From assembly GCA_963691655.1 (NCBI GenBank), contig OY829326.1, positions 77,803,235-77,867,234 of the forward strand: a stretch of DNA of 64,000 bases, read 5' to 3'. This document shows positions 47,001 to 56,884 of this stretch, piece after piece. A program made the translations under genes and the position numbers. The notes under the pieces were generated by a model. That model searched no databases, was not told where the DNA came from, and worked only from the letters and a program-made list of their open reading frames with translations. The stretch's first letter is position 1. The number at the start of each line of letters is the position of its first letter. Origin of the DNA: Toxonevra muliebris (taxonomy: Eukaryota > Arthropoda > Insecta > Diptera > Pallopteridae).

Positions 47001-50000
47001 TATAGTATACTGTATGATAATATCAGATTAATCATCTCCTACTAGTAACAAAAGTCGGGCTGGTGCCAACTAGAGTTCGGCAATAATCCTATTTTCTGCA
47101 ATATTTTTGATTTATTATGGATTACGTAAAAATGATCATTTTGTTACCTTTGATAACACTGTGCAATAGCCAAATAACAACTGGTGATTTGACATATAGT
47201 CTAAAGTAATTTGGGGTCGCTGAGCTCGAATGTGAAGGCCATTTTGCTCCATCACGTCATTTGACTGTGTGGGGTTATTTTTCCAAGAATAAGGGTGTAG
47301 AAGACGTTGTCCTAGGATCCCCCATACTTTTTAATAAGCAAACATTTTCCCAAACACACTATTATACTTTTGTCATTGATTTATTTTGTTGGCAATATTG
47401 TTCTTAGCTGTTCTTAAAAAATTCCCAAAATTTGAGGTATGCAGCTTAGATGGAGGATTCTTGTGTTCTATACATTTTTTTTTACTAGTATTATTGCTTA
47501 TTTTTTGCAAAAATCATGTAATGGATAGTTAAAACTTCTTAATATGGAAAACTCTACAATGTTAAAATTGTTTTTGTTCTTATTTCGCTGAAGAAGGTAG
47601 CAAAAAAATGAGCACTTCATTTTTAAAAAATAAGCTGCAAGCGGTAAACTTTGAATGCCTATAACTTTTAAAAGCGAGCTAACTTTGCAAAACCCTTTTA
47701 GGGTTTTGTTACTCTACACCAGTACTACCGACCTGTGTTGGCCGATTCTCCGTTAGAAAAATGTGTTGCACAGTGTAATTGGTAATTCAAATTCTTAAAA
47801 TACGAATTGACAAATAGTGAGTAATAAAAAAATTAAAAATTTGTACTACTGCAATTTTTTTTTTCTTAAAAAGCTATAAACGGCATCTTGAAGTAAGAGT
47901 GAACAAAAATGCTAGAAAAAAAAGAAAGAATTTATTTCTTTATTGATCGACTGACAATGCATAGAGTTGGATGTTGTGAACTTTATATGCTTACTTTTTC
48001 ATTGTTTTCTTTTTTTTCAGTGAAGAGTTGCATTGTCTCAAAACTTGTATTTTGAAGTTTTCATCAAGCAATCGTTTGAATTTCGGTAAATTGCACATTG
48101 TGGTATAGCTAAACAACCGCTCAACTGCTGCTAATAATGGAAGTGCAGTATTGAATTTCAAAAATGTTGATTTTATTGAAGGATATGCGTTCAATGATTC
48201 AAAATCACTTCTTCTATCCCCAGAAACTTTTGAAACTCAGCTTCGCCAGCATTGGTTCTAAAAATTGTAACAGGTTCAGCTGCAGGACTTTCTACAGTTG
48301 AAAAATCGAAAAAGTTGTCCATGTCTTTTTCGACTATTTGTCCCTCATTTTCTGTCACTTGCACTCCTGCAAAAGCTTCTTTTAGGCCAAGTCTTGTAAC
48401 ATCTACTTTCATTCATTTTAAAATTATTGATTATTAAACTGATTATAATCCACAATTCAAAAAATTCTGATTATTGAGTGCCTGAATAATCCACAATTCT
48501 AATTATTGATTATCCTATAATCCATAATCCTTAAATGTAGATTTTTGATCTTATCCCTTTTCCTACTTTTAGAATTTGAATTACCGATTATCACATCATT
48601 TGAAAATTTTAAATTTAAATTTTGAATTTTCGTTAATCAATAATCAGGAAATATAATGTATAGAATATAACATAATCTAAACATCAAAAATTTAATTTTT
48701 TTCTGCCTATCACTGCCGACATTCTGAATTACCAGACGAGATGACAATGAAATCCAACAGCTTATATTCCCCTGAAGTTACACTTGGTGCTCCCCCAAAT
48801 AGTGTTCTGAGCATTGGCGTCACAGCCCAGTATTAGTCTTAAGCTGTTTGATTCCGCGTATCGTACGACTTACATCAACTCCCTCGTAGAAGGGTGCATA
48901 ATAGAATCGTAAGGAAGGTAAGCCGAAGCTACAAAAAAAAACAATATGTGATCCGTCTTACTACAGTTAAATTTTCGGGTGTATTGCTCAAGATTCCCTT
49001 AAATTCGTGACTATGGATATGGTATCTGATAGTGATATCTGCTGATGTACCGTTTACTTATACACTGCCTGTTCTTAACCAGACTGGGGGTTGTTAATGT
49101 TGTTAAAGTGGCGGTTCGTGCCGAACCCAATTAGCGCTAATGCGCCGTTTTGATACCACATCCTCAGTTTTTTTTGGTTAGTACAGTTTTATTATTCAGA
49201 CGGAGGAGTCAGATCCATCCCGACTGGTTTATGAAGCTTAGTAGTTCGCTTGGACTTATTTCACCTAGTTCCCCAAGGTTGTTGAAGTAAGGCTTGCCTA
49301 GAGTTTTCATCCTGGTTCGTCCCAGAGCCGGGCATTCACAGAGAAAGTGAGAGATGGTCTCTTTTTCCTCCGGATAATCGCAGCTGCGGCTGGGGGTAGT
49401 TAACTTTCATCTTGTTGAAATAATTTCAAATACATTTCAACTAATTTAGCTGTAGTTAAATGCTTAGTTAATTGATTATGTAGTTAACGACCCCCCAGCT
49501 CTTAACCCACTCTAACATGATTTAATAAAACACCCTAGAATGAAGCCCTACATCAGACCAAATAAGACTATGTAAGGTACATATTTAACTCATTACAATA
49601 TTTTATCTATAAACTAATGTGAAGTTAATATTAATATGATTCATGATTTTACATTATTACTAAACATACATTATTAATATGCATCTTGTTGTTGTTGTTC
49701 ATTGTCATTGCATCGATAGGAGAATTATCTACGACTCATTTACAATTGTTAGAGACAGCAACAACAACTGTACCAAATGCTTATGTATATAAAATCTTTT
49801 CTTATTTAAACGAGCAACAGTGCTCATTGACACCATAAGATCTTATCAGATTAATTATTAACTCTGCAATGGACGTAAATAAAGATTTAAGTACCTGCAT
49901 TCTTTACTTCTATCAGTACATATTGATGAGGCTAATTTTTTATTTTATTATACACAGAAATTTTATAAATTTTTTATTATACATAACTCTTTTCTATATT

Positions 50001-50118
50001 CCAAGGTGATGTCTTTGAAAAACTCGAGGATGAAGATGAACAAGGTTGGTGCAAAGGGCGTATGAATGGGCGTGTCGGATTGTATCCAGCTAATTATGTA
50101 GAACCATTGCATACGTAA
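31706..50118 (+). CDS. Synd: Syndapin (PACSIN), F-BAR and SH3 membrane-bending protein; nine coding exons
   Basis: Joining 31706-31809, 33316-33425, 37568-37905, 41023-41249, 41338-41458, 44539-44649, 44731-44930, 45087-45244 and 50006-50118 gives 1482 nt: 493 codons plus TAA. Every junction is GT-AG and every phase matches. The protein starts [20 protein letters not shown] and matches the fly Syndapin I know from memory almost throughout. Residues about 15-300 are the F-BAR domain, an antiparallel helical dimer that binds and curves phosphoinositide membranes. Residues 338-411 are a Ser/Thr/Ala/Gln-rich linker. An NPF motif at 413-415 lies in an acidic patch and is the type of motif bound by EH domains. 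The C-terminal SH3 (about 437-490) has ALYDY at 440-444, W471, P484 and Y487, the usual ligand-groove residues. SH3 partners known for the family are dynamin, N-WASP and synaptojanin. Family roles are endocytosis, cleavage-furrow/cytokinetic membranes and the larval neuromuscular subsynaptic reticulum. The introns are enlarged by transposons. Confidence 0.96.
31810..33315 (+). other. Syndapin intron 1 (within the coding region)
   Basis: The intron holds the 192-bp MITE at 31921-32112. The rest is unique-looking AT-rich sequence, with an 85-residue open frame at 32271-32528 that resembles nothing I know. No other gene was seen. Confidence 0.8.
31921..32112. mobile_element. 192-bp MITE with 28-bp terminal inverted repeats and TA target duplication
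   Basis: The left end reads CATATCGCTGCCTTAATTTT and the right end is its reverse complement with one T/G change, continuing into CTAAGGCCC on both arms. TA lies on each side (31919-31920 and 32113-32114), the target duplication of the Tc1/mariner superfamily. The core contains TTTTACGGGAGAAAC, which recurs inverted near 29150. The element is therefore probably an internally deleted relative of the one starting at 28701. Confidence 0.85.
33316..33425 (+). CDS. Synd: Syndapin coding exon 2
   Basis: The acceptor TTCGCAG ends at 33315 and the donor GTATGC starts at 33426. The exon encodes residues 35-71 ([20 protein letters not shown] and on to WGELIEK), the first long F-BAR helix. It leaves one base for the next exon (phase 1). 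Confidence 0.95.
34526..34700 (+). repeat. tRNA-headed SINE-like repeat
   Basis: A box-A-like GGTGGTTTAGTAGCAGC is followed about 45 nt later by a box-B-like GTGGATTCGTTTCCC, then an AT-rich body. This is the layout of a tRNA-derived SINE head. No cloverleaf good enough for a functional tRNA forms. Confidence 0.4.
34850..35254 (-). mobile_element. LINE C-terminal fragment (RNase H / post-RNase H region)
   Basis: On the minus strand the frame reads [40 protein letters not shown], then [20 protein letters not shown]. This resembles the RNase H tail and following region of R1/jockey-type non-LTR retrotransposons. Frame breaks mark it as dead. It lies antisense in a Syndapin intron. Confidence 0.55.
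37568..37905 (+). CDS. Synd: Syndapin coding exon 3
   Basis: The acceptor TTTACAG ends at 37567 and the donor GTGAGT starts at 37906. The exon encodes residues 72-184, from [15 protein letters not shown] to SSLSPDQ, the central F-BAR helices including the conserved [14 protein letters not shown] stretch. It is the largest coding exon. A long (GTA)n microsatellite begins 45 nt after the exon end. Confidence 0.95.
37951..38014 (+). repeat. (GTA)n microsatellite, about 21 units
   Basis: An uninterrupted GTA/TAG triplet run that starts 45 nt downstream of the last base of Syndapin coding exon 3. If the intron were retained the run would be read in frame as poly-valine. Confidence 0.97.
39965..40293. 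repeat. Repeat family R, copy B (uninterrupted)
   Basis: It aligns with 20418-20650 and 22623-22716 over its length. Shared blocks include TTAGCGTCGGAAGTTTTTTA, GAGTAACGGCATCTC, AATTATCTGCAT, TTTTGATATTTGTTTTT and GTTACTGGGGCCTTACCGAC. It acts as the empty-site reference for insertions in copy A. The class of the parent element is unknown. Confidence 0.75.
41023..41249 (+). CDS. Synd: Syndapin coding exon 4
   Basis: The acceptor CATTAG ends at 41022. The exon encodes residues 185-259 plus two bases ([14 protein letters not shown] onwards), more of the F-BAR coiled helices. The donor is GTATGT at 41250. A nearer donor-like site, GTGAAA at 41242, is ruled out because it would bring an immediate frameshift stop in the next exon. 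Confidence 0.93.
41338..41458 (+). CDS. Synd: Syndapin coding exon 5
   Basis: The acceptor TTTAAAG ends at 41337 and the donor GTAATA starts at 41459. The exon encodes residues 260-300, including [20 protein letters not shown] and ending NWPAFV. It closes the F-BAR core. The preceding intron is only 88 nt, which contrasts with the multi-kilobase introns on either side. Confidence 0.95.
41459..44538 (+). other. Syndapin intron 5
   Basis: A 3.1-kb AT-rich intron. A 69-codon open frame at 42994-43203 and its opposite strand ([14 protein letters not shown]) hint at a decayed Cys-rich transposase tail, too weak to assign. No other structure was recognised. Confidence 0.6.
44539..44649 (+). CDS. 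Synd: Syndapin coding exon 6
   Basis: The acceptor TTGGTAG ends at 44538 and the donor GTAAGG starts at 44650. The exon encodes 37 residues (301-337), [20 protein letters not shown] through AEDVH, the end of the F-BAR extension and the start of the linker. Both flanking splice sites are phase 0. Confidence 0.95.
44731..44930 (+). CDS. Synd: Syndapin coding exon 7, low-complexity linker
   Basis: The acceptor TTTATAG ends at 44730 and the donor GTAAGT starts at 44931. The exon encodes residues 338-403, rich in Thr, Ser, Ala, Asn and Gln with a short poly-Ala run. It looks unstructured and is the fastest-diverging part relative to Drosophila as I recall it. Its phase (0 in, 2 out) means that simple skipping would shift frame. 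Confidence 0.92.
45087..45244 (+). CDS. Synd: Syndapin coding exon 8: NPF motif and first half of SH3
   Basis: The acceptor TTCCACAG ends at 45086 and the donor GTAGGC starts at 45245. The exon encodes residues 404-456, with NPF at 413-415 followed by an EEEEEWDE acidic stretch and then [11 protein letters not shown], the first strands and RT loop of the SH3 domain. The SH3 domain is split by the 4.8-kb intron that follows. Confidence 0.95.
46692..47000 (-). mobile_element. R1/LOA-type LINE fragment, end of endonuclease domain
   Basis: The minus-strand frame contains [19 protein letters not shown]. The SDH..I.F signature closes the APE-like endonuclease of R1/jockey-clade LINEs, where His is catalytic. 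It is followed by an Arg/Lys-rich linker ([15 protein letters not shown]). The segment is open for 102 codons but has no reverse transcriptase after it, so it is a 3'-truncated relic. Confidence 0.65.
47991..48412 (-). mobile_element. hAT transposase C-terminal fragment (dimerisation domain)
   Basis: The minus-strand frames 48412-48191 and 48194-47991 join with one frameshift. The second reads [20 protein letters not shown], then [20 protein letters not shown]. This fits the hAT C-terminal dimerisation module (P..AAVERLFS...). Upstream residues are acidic. The N-terminal zinc finger and the catalytic core are absent. Confidence 0.75.
48420..48660. repeat. Cluster of ATTATTGATTAT / ATAATCCA motifs beside the hAT fragment
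   Basis: About ten degenerate copies of GATTAT or its complement occur in both orientations within 240 bp (for example ATTATTGATTATTAAACTG, CTGAATAATCCACAATTC and ATAATCCATAATCC). They lie just upstream of the hAT reading frame, where hAT elements carry subterminal transposase-binding motifs. Confidence 0.45.
48720..48960 (-). mobile_element. Short LINE-like relic
   Basis: The minus-strand frame reads [20 protein letters not shown] with stops on both sides. The higher GC and codon-like texture suggest a retrotransposon ORF piece next to the LINE C-terminus at 49209. Assignment is tentative. Confidence 0.3.
49209..49397 (-). mobile_element. LINE C-terminus with Cys/His zinc-knuckle-like end
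   Basis: An open minus-strand frame of about 62 codons reads [20 protein letters not shown], then [20 protein letters not shown], ending FINQSGWI and a stop. The C..H.L.CCP..-type motif is the usual terminal zinc-knuckle of insect LINE pol proteins after the RNase H domain. The rest of the element is missing. Confidence 0.7.
50006..50118 (+). CDS. Synd: Syndapin last coding exon: second half of SH3 and stop
   Basis: The acceptor TTCCAAG ends at 50005. The exon encodes residues 457-493 ([20 protein letters not shown] onwards), giving the conserved Trp and the YPANYVE end of the SH3. It closes with TAA at 50116-50118. Confidence 0.95.
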
Positions 50119-50580
50119 TCAGCAACAACAAAACCAACAATTGAATTACACTTACACAATAATAGCAAAATAATTAGTAGGTTTACCTAATAATAATAAT
50201 ATACACAAAAAATAAATAAATAGAAATTAAAAATTTAACGAACAATGGAAAAAAAAGAAGAAAAATCATGTTAAACATTAATACATAAATAAATGAAAGC
50301 AACAGCATTTAATTAAAACAATAATTTAAAAAATTATGAGAAATTTAAAAAAAAAAATCTTTAATACAACTACAATTTACATATAAGTAAATTATTCAAA
50401 ATTTTTAAATATTTAAAAAAAAAACCCACACACTATACACAAAATATTGCAAAAATATAAAATAGAAAACGAAAGCAAATGTAACAAAATATCTTTTTTG
50501 ATTTATTTTGTTTTTGTATTAAAAAAATGCTAAGTCTTTAAAAAAAAAGAAGTAAATAAAAAATTATATTTTTTAAAAAA
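50119..50580 (+). other. Synd: Syndapin 3' untranslated region (approximate)
   Basis: Very A-rich sequence follows the stop. AATAAA hexamers are at 50211-50220 (two overlapping) and 50555-50560, so cleavage could fall shortly after either. The true end cannot be fixed by reading. A longer 3' UTR is possible because AT-rich non-repetitive sequence continues to about 51.5 kb. Confidence 0.5.
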
Positions 50581-53500
50581 ACTCGACTGAGTTTGGAGCA
50601 AATTTAATAACTGAAATATTGTGTTAAACACAAGCTGAAAGCATTTCAATCATTATTATTATTATTATCTTTTGTTTTTTGTGTCTTTATTTATTTTTAT
50701 ATTTTTGTAAATTAAAATTCTAAATATTTGCAAAAGAAAATCAGTTTATATATTGCTTGTTGTAATTGTTAAATGTTAACATTAATTTAATAATACTGAA
50801 AATTAAAAATGAAAAACAAGAAACAAAGAAACCGAAAATTTATTAGGGAATTTAAATTTATAAATTTTGAAAATTAAATTTAAAACAAAATTATGAAATG
50901 GGCACAAACGGCTGAACTGAGAAATAACTAAATTTCGTTTAAATCAGTGACGGTCAAAATTGTGCTCGAGCTTTAAGCTTTTCCCCAAAACTCTTACACG
51001 TGAGAAGCTCAAAAGTTTTTTGACCAGCAGGCATGCGTTTGGCATGCATGGGTTTAATTATAATGAGAATTATGATTGTATGTTCTCGGGTTTCTATAAT
51101 TACATATAACATTGTACAACTACATTGTATTTCAGATTCTTATATACTTTTTCTAGATGTGACAACAGATACTTGTGAAATTTCGTAAAAATATTAACGT
51201 TTAACAAAATAAATCTTAAATATGTATAAATTTTGAATTTATAAAAATAAAATTACAAGAGAATGAATGCCACTGGAAGCTTTTTGCAAACGCAAATGTG
51301 CCACCAGAGTTCCATGAATGTCACGGAAACGCATATTGATCACTTTACGCTCAACGAAAATGCTTTCGTGTAGTTGGCATTTTTTCGAGCTATATTAGCA
51401 GAGAATGTTTTGTGAATGAGTGCTTGCAACAAATAAAAAATTATAAATTTTACAATTAAAAATGAAAATAATTACCGTTTGTTATGTCCCTTGTTTATTT
51501 TTTTTTTTAGTCTTTAACTTTTAGTGGTCATCCTGGCCCGCAACAGTATGGCAAACGATTTTCTGAAAAAATGTTCTAATTCATCGGAGATTTGTTATTA
51601 GGGCGCTTTTGGGGGGATCCGAATCAGTAAATGGAATTTCAAAATTCAAAATGGCGGACAAACCCCAAGTTTAACAAGTTTCAAGCGAATTAGATGAATT
51701 TTTCAAAAATTTGTCCGTCATGTTGAATTTTGGAGTTCACCCCTAAAACCCGCGAATATCAAGTTTCATGATTTTTATTTTAAACTGTATATTGTTGGCC
51801 ACTATAGTGGCCATTCCGGCACTCTAAAGGTCAAATAATTTCCTAATTGCCTATAAAATTTTTACTTAGAAAAGTTTTCCGCAGCCTCGCTGACCGAAAA
51901 TGTAGACAGCTCAAGATCACTTATAAAGTAGTAAATCACTTATATAGTGGTGAATTGAATTGCGTCAAGTTAAATTCATTTTTGTCTGTGCTCTGCTGTG
52001 AGCGCTCTTTTGGTTTATCTTTTTAATTTCCAATGTTTTTTACAACGACAGTTGCCTTAAATTCAATAGATGCAGGGATCTTCTTTCTTATCCTTGCCCT
52101 CCACGAAAACTCAAAGTGTTAGTTTTCATTGCCTGTTCGGATTCCATTAAATTTTCCTATTGTTATTTGAGTTCTAGAAGTTAGCATCTTTGGAATCATT
52201 TTTATCAATGAATAAAGAGTCAATGAAAAATATAAATATTTTCGTTCCATTTTTGAAGGAATTAATTTTTTCCTTAAGATGTGAACGTTCGATTGACAGT
52301 AGATAGACTGCCTGTAGTATTAGCAATGCCTTCCAAATTAATTAAAAAATTGTCCGTATTTCTTTTTAACCATTTTCCATATACATTTCGGCTTCATTTT
52401 TTTTTTCTGAATTAAGCTAAAAGTTTAATGTATAGAGAAAAAATGTAAAGCAATTTTTTTTATTTACTATGTAAAATATTCTAAGCTAAGTAAAGTTAAT
52501 AACAAAAAAAAAAATTGAAATCTTGAAAAATGTACACCGATGATAATCACATCAGATTTGTATAAATCTATCTATCCACCAAATGAAGTTGATTCTAGTG
52601 AAAGTAAATAAGAGAACTGCAAATTCGTATATTATTTTTGTATTGTACAATGTGCCCACTCAAATATTATTTTCAAAGCAGAAAAAAAGCAATATTAAAT
52701 CTAATTAAAGCAGTTGAATACATTTATTCATGTTAGCCCCTAAACTATACATACATAGTAAATAGTATAAAAATTGTTAATTCTCCAATGCATAATCGTA
52801 CGAGTTTAAATTGAAAAAAAGTGAAACTGGTGAAAGTAATTGAAAGAAGTTATTACAACTAATATTATAATAGTTTTTAAAGAGTTTTCAGACATACAAA
52901 CAAACAAGCAAAAAAAATCTATTGTTATACAATTAGAGAGAACGAACACAAGTGCATAAAAATGTAATTCTTTTTCTTTTAAAAATGTAATTTTGTTTTA
53001 TTAAACAAACGATTATAATATAATATAAAATCTAATCAAATCATATTTGTAAACAATTTGTATGTATGCCGTATACAGTTTACAAAGAAACAACCGGAAA
53101 ATATAATGTGCAAGTACAGAATACTAGCAAGTATATATATAATTTATTTAACTGATATATACTTATATTTATATATGTATATTAATTGAAATATATTGAT
53201 TTATAAAAGAATGAACAAATAATGCTATCATTATGTTATTTCGTAGTATTTAGATTAGCAGATTAGCACAAAATGCATCAATCAATGAAGCAACCTAATA
53301 CATGCAACCAATGGTGGGTCATGAAAGATGAGCTTACCAGGGATGCCCTCTTCAAATTGCTCAATGAAATCTGTAAGCAAGCACTAGAATAAAAACATTG
53401 TGTACTTGGAAATAAAGGCTTGAAGGGAAGTCCAAGCCACCAAAGTCATTGCGAAGTATAGTATTTGGTACAAATATTTCACAGCAATGGTCCACAGGGG

Positions 53501-53877
53501 ATGAGAAGGGCATAAGAAGATATTCAACAAATGGGAAATTCTTTATTTATTACAGCAGATGATATGTTGGATGCCTAAGATAATTCTAACATGCTTATGT
53601 TCCAATTCCAACACCCAGAAAACATTGCTAAGGAGTGCTCACGAAAAAATTGTAACATAGTTTTTTACTTCTTACTTTTGTTGTTGTAGCAGCTACAACT
53701 AGCTAGTGAATAAATTTATCAATATGTTTGAAGTTGTGTCAGGTTTTGTCTGTGATATCCAAACCCAAGAAGCGGGCCGTGTTAATAGGGTTCGTCCAAA
53801 GGGAGAGTGTGGTCAGGTTTGTTGGGTGTTTAGGTGTTCCGAGAGCGTGGGTAGGATAAGTGATTCCAGTGTTTTGG
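50581..53877. other. No gene; AT-rich sequence
   Basis: Holds a GGCATGCGTTTGGCATGC near-tandem at 51032-51050 and a repeat-like patch at 51590-51760 (AAATGGCGGACAAACCCC). Otherwise no structure was recognised. Confidence 0.5.
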
Positions 53878-54420
53878 CTACTGGAGAGAGTAGTGAAATG
53901 GACCGATATTATTTCCCATTATCGGGTTGTTTTCCCGGTTTTGGGAGGGGGTTATTCTTCCAAATTTCCAGATGTCTGGTATCGTCGATGCGTGCAATGA
54001 TGTGTTTAGCATTGAAGATAGATACTCCACCCCTGGCGTATCAAGATTTTTCAGCATTATCATCGAGATGCCATCTGGTTCTAGAGCTTTTGATGGTTTG
54101 GCTTTCTTGATGGCCACAGTTACTTCTTCACGTGTAAAGGTGTAAGTGCTGCGTTCACTGGTCGTTTCTAGTTTATGGATCTTTCTGAGAGTGGCTCGTC
54201 TATGTTTGTCATGGGTTGGAGGATGTTCGAAGAATTGGTGCGCATATAGATTTGCACATTTCTTGGCGTTATCAGCAGGAAGATTATTAAACGTGATGGC
54301 TGGAAAATCTTTACGCCTTGTAGGGTTTGACAATGATTTGATTGTCGACCAGGGTTTTTTAGAGTCGTTTTCACAGTTGTGTAGATGTTCTGTCCATTTC
54401 ATGCGTCGATATTCATCCAC
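53878..54420 (-). mobile_element. Jockey-type LINE fragment, start of reverse transcriptase
   Basis: A 180-codon minus frame reads KKPWSTIKSLSNPTRRKDFP, TFTREEVTVAIKKAKPSKAL, EPDGISMIMLKN, then IPDIWKFGRITPSQNRENN. The order (K.AKPSKA.GPDGI...ML..L......L...NTSL....IP..WK.....P) is the N-terminal part of the reverse transcriptase in jockey-clade LINEs. The catalytic YADD region is absent. EPDG replaces the usual GPDG. Confidence 0.75.
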
Positions 54421-54548
54421 TTGTTGTTTGATTTCTTTGTTTAGTCCGACTATGCGAGGGTCTGCAGGGTTTTAATGTCCGGATCTTGTCACGCTCGTCT
54501 GCAAGTCTCGTGGCGTCAGCAGGGAAATTAAAAATTACTAAATCGGTT

Positions 54549-55110
54549 TCCACACAGAGCTAAACGTGTCAAGGATATTTTTTATAAAAATTCAAATGCT
54601 TCGGGCAGAAAAGTAGCTCAAAAATGCCATTGCTCTGAATCATTTATCCGCAAAGTGACAAGGGAAGCTGGCCTTAAATTGTAAACAGTTGCAGAAAGTC
54701 CCAGATCTGAATGCTACGAAAAACATTGACGCAATAGAACAAAAAAAATTACAGGCAAACTCTGTAACAAAATTTCTGTGTTGCATTATGTATGACGAAA
54801 CATATGTACAGGAGGACTTTTCATAGCTTTCAGGCATATAAGCGGGGAAATTTGCCAGAAAAGTACAGAACTCAAAGAAAATCCAATTTCTCGTGTGGCA
54901 GACCATATGAAGCTGTGGTAAAAGAAGCCAGCCGTATGCAACTTCTGGGTCAATCAACATGAATATTTATTTTGCTGAATGCTTGTAAAAGAGGTTAATA
55001 CCATTTGTAATGCAGCATAAAATATTCAATTCATTTTGGCCTGGCAAAAGAAGTTCTGGCATCATGCCACTATGGAAAAAAGCGATGGAGTGGTAAACCA
55101 TCGATAATAT
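54549..55110 (+). pseudogene. Mariner-superfamily transposase fossil (plus strand)
   Basis: Fragments in shifting frames read HRAKRVKDIFYKNSNASGRK (N-terminal helix-turn-helix), VPDLNATKNIDAIEQ, MYDETYVQEDF (first catalytic Asp region, DDETYV in relatives), SCGKRSQPYATSGSINMNIY FAECL, and WPGKRSSGIMPLWKKAMEW near the end. The order matches a full insect transposase of the DETYVK type. Multiple stops and frameshifts make it dead. Confidence 0.65.
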
Positions 55111-55619
55111 CAATATTGTACTCATTTCCCTATTGTTGCTTTTACTGGACCCAAAATCATCCCATCAGGGCTTTCTACCATTAATGATACCATCTTTGCA
55201 AACTGGAGAGCATTTGTTTTTTTAATACTATTACCAAATAAATTAAACATACAATAGTTGTATTTACGTAAATAATTTAATTCTAACCATCCAGGATCAC
55301 ACTTTAGCCTAAACGGGCTATTGTGATACAACATGTTTCTTTAAATTACTTTTTTTTTTTAATTTTCTTGAGAATAATTGCTTTTTATTATCCAATTCTT
55401 TGGTAATGTGTTGGCAAACAACTGTATAAATCGGTCGGTGAAGTAGTTGTCGTGCTTTTAGAACTCCCAATCAGCATGAATCCACTTTAGAGGCCACACA
55501 GAATTGTGACGACTTTCAAGTTACAGCATATTCGTTTCAGTGCTATAAGCGATTATAATCTATGGTTTATCATTAGTTTTATGAAGCAAAACTGAACTAA
55601 ATTTCGAATTGCCAATATA
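55111..55619. other. No gene; SINE-like scrap
   Basis: 55290-55335 (CACTTTAGCCTAAACGGGCT) matches part of the 9476-9765 repeat. No further feature was found. Confidence 0.4.
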
Positions 55620-55900
55620 TATAGCCTTCAGTCATCAGCTTGATAGTTTATTCTTAGTTCTTCCATAAGTTTTTTGACGTCTGTACAATATGCGAAAGTT
55701 TCTTCATCATTCACAACGAAAAGACTTTCAACAGCTGCTTTACGACTTTGATAAGCTGTGAGTTTTGTACCTGGTGCCAAAAGATTGTTTGATCTCAAAA
55801 ACGAAGTAAGTTCTTCCGATTTACGCTGATTTGATCTAGATGGTTCAGGTTCATATGAAGGCTTCTTGCGTAAAAGTTGAAGCAGTCATCGATCAGAAAC
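55560..55900 (-). pseudogene. Fossil of an unclassified arthropod repeat ORF
   Basis: The minus strand reads LTSFLRSNNLLAPGTKLTAY, QSRKAAVESLFVVNDEETFA, YCTDVKKLMEELRINYQADD, a stop where Trp is expected, then RLYIGNSKFSSVLLHKTND. I recall a multicopy arthropod ORF with the pattern LR..NLL.P.T...YR.R...YC.DI..LM..LG..Y...EWRLFIDSSK.SLKAVLLHN, but cannot name its class. Confidence 0.4.
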
Positions 55901-56389
55901 AAGACGTTAAACTTACCAGTAGTATTTTACAGTTATTATTACAATGATCCAGCAACAAAAAGGAATGCGTGAACATTCAAATAATTTCATTATTAATTAT
56001 AAGACATTACATTAAAAATTGCAAAAAGTAAAACTTTTAAATCAAATTTTTTAAATCAAAAACTCAAAGATTTTCTGTTAACTTATAGTATGAAAAAATG
56101 GGGAAAATGGGAATTTTATTTTTCAAGCTTTGGCGGTGGAATAATCGAATTTTGCGGTTAATGGCCACCATCAACTTTTGCAGAGATCTACTGAATATCA
56201 TTTTGGTGGCCAAAATATACTTTTTATTGAAATCTCTGATTTTGAGTGATGATTTGTTTTCAAAATTTCGCAATATCTCTCAATCAAGCACTCATTCAGG
56301 TATACATCTACATTCATTGACGGAATGAAACGTTTGCCATACTGGCAAATTGCCTGCCATACCATAAATTATTTTTTTTTTTTGAATTA

Positions 56390-56760
56390 TTTTAAAATGT
56401 TGTTGATTTTTGGATCTATCCTTTACAGAATAATATTGCTTCCCTGGTAATGTCGAAAAATCACACTTGATATACATACGTTTCATCATCCACGACTATG
56501 CACGCATTTTTGAAATTCAACAGGTGGTTGTACAACCGTTTGCATCGCTTAATGGCAATTTTTTGTTGTTTGTACTCCCTGTTTTTGCATAAGACTTGAT
56601 ACCGCATCTTCTTTTCATTCTTAAAATGTTAACGTAGTTGGTATTACATTTTTTTTTCCTAAATCTCATAGCGCCAGATTCGGATTGCGTTTTAGCATTT
56701 TTTTTTCTAAAATTGTATTTCTTCTCGAACTTTTTTTTGCCACTTCCGGGTTTTCTGGAC
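56390..56760 (-). pseudogene. Mariner-superfamily transposase fossil (minus strand)
   Basis: The minus frames read KIAIKRCKRLYNHLLNFKNA, CIVVDDETYV, then CDFSTLPGKQYYSVKDRSK. This is the same DDETYVK..F..LPG...Y...R signature as the 54549-55110 fossil, with the DDE first acidic residue intact. It is truncated at both ends. Confidence 0.65.
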
Positions 56761-56884
56761 GGAGATCAGTTTGCATAGGTTGAAAGTATGCATATACAGT
56801 AACAAAATGCCTGGAGGATTTTGTAAAGTTAGCTCGAATTTTGGTTTTATGCGCGCCTAAAGTTTGCCCATTTCTAACATATAA

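Larger units (their letters stand above)
45245..50005 (+). other. Syndapin intron 8
   Basis: A 4.8-kb intron dividing the SH3 domain. It carries an R1-type LINE endonuclease fragment (46692-47000), a hAT transposase tail (47991-48412) with a motif-rich flank (48420-48660), and a LINE C-terminus (49209-49397), all antisense. A tRNA-like box A (minus) is near 45655-45690. Confidence 0.75.
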
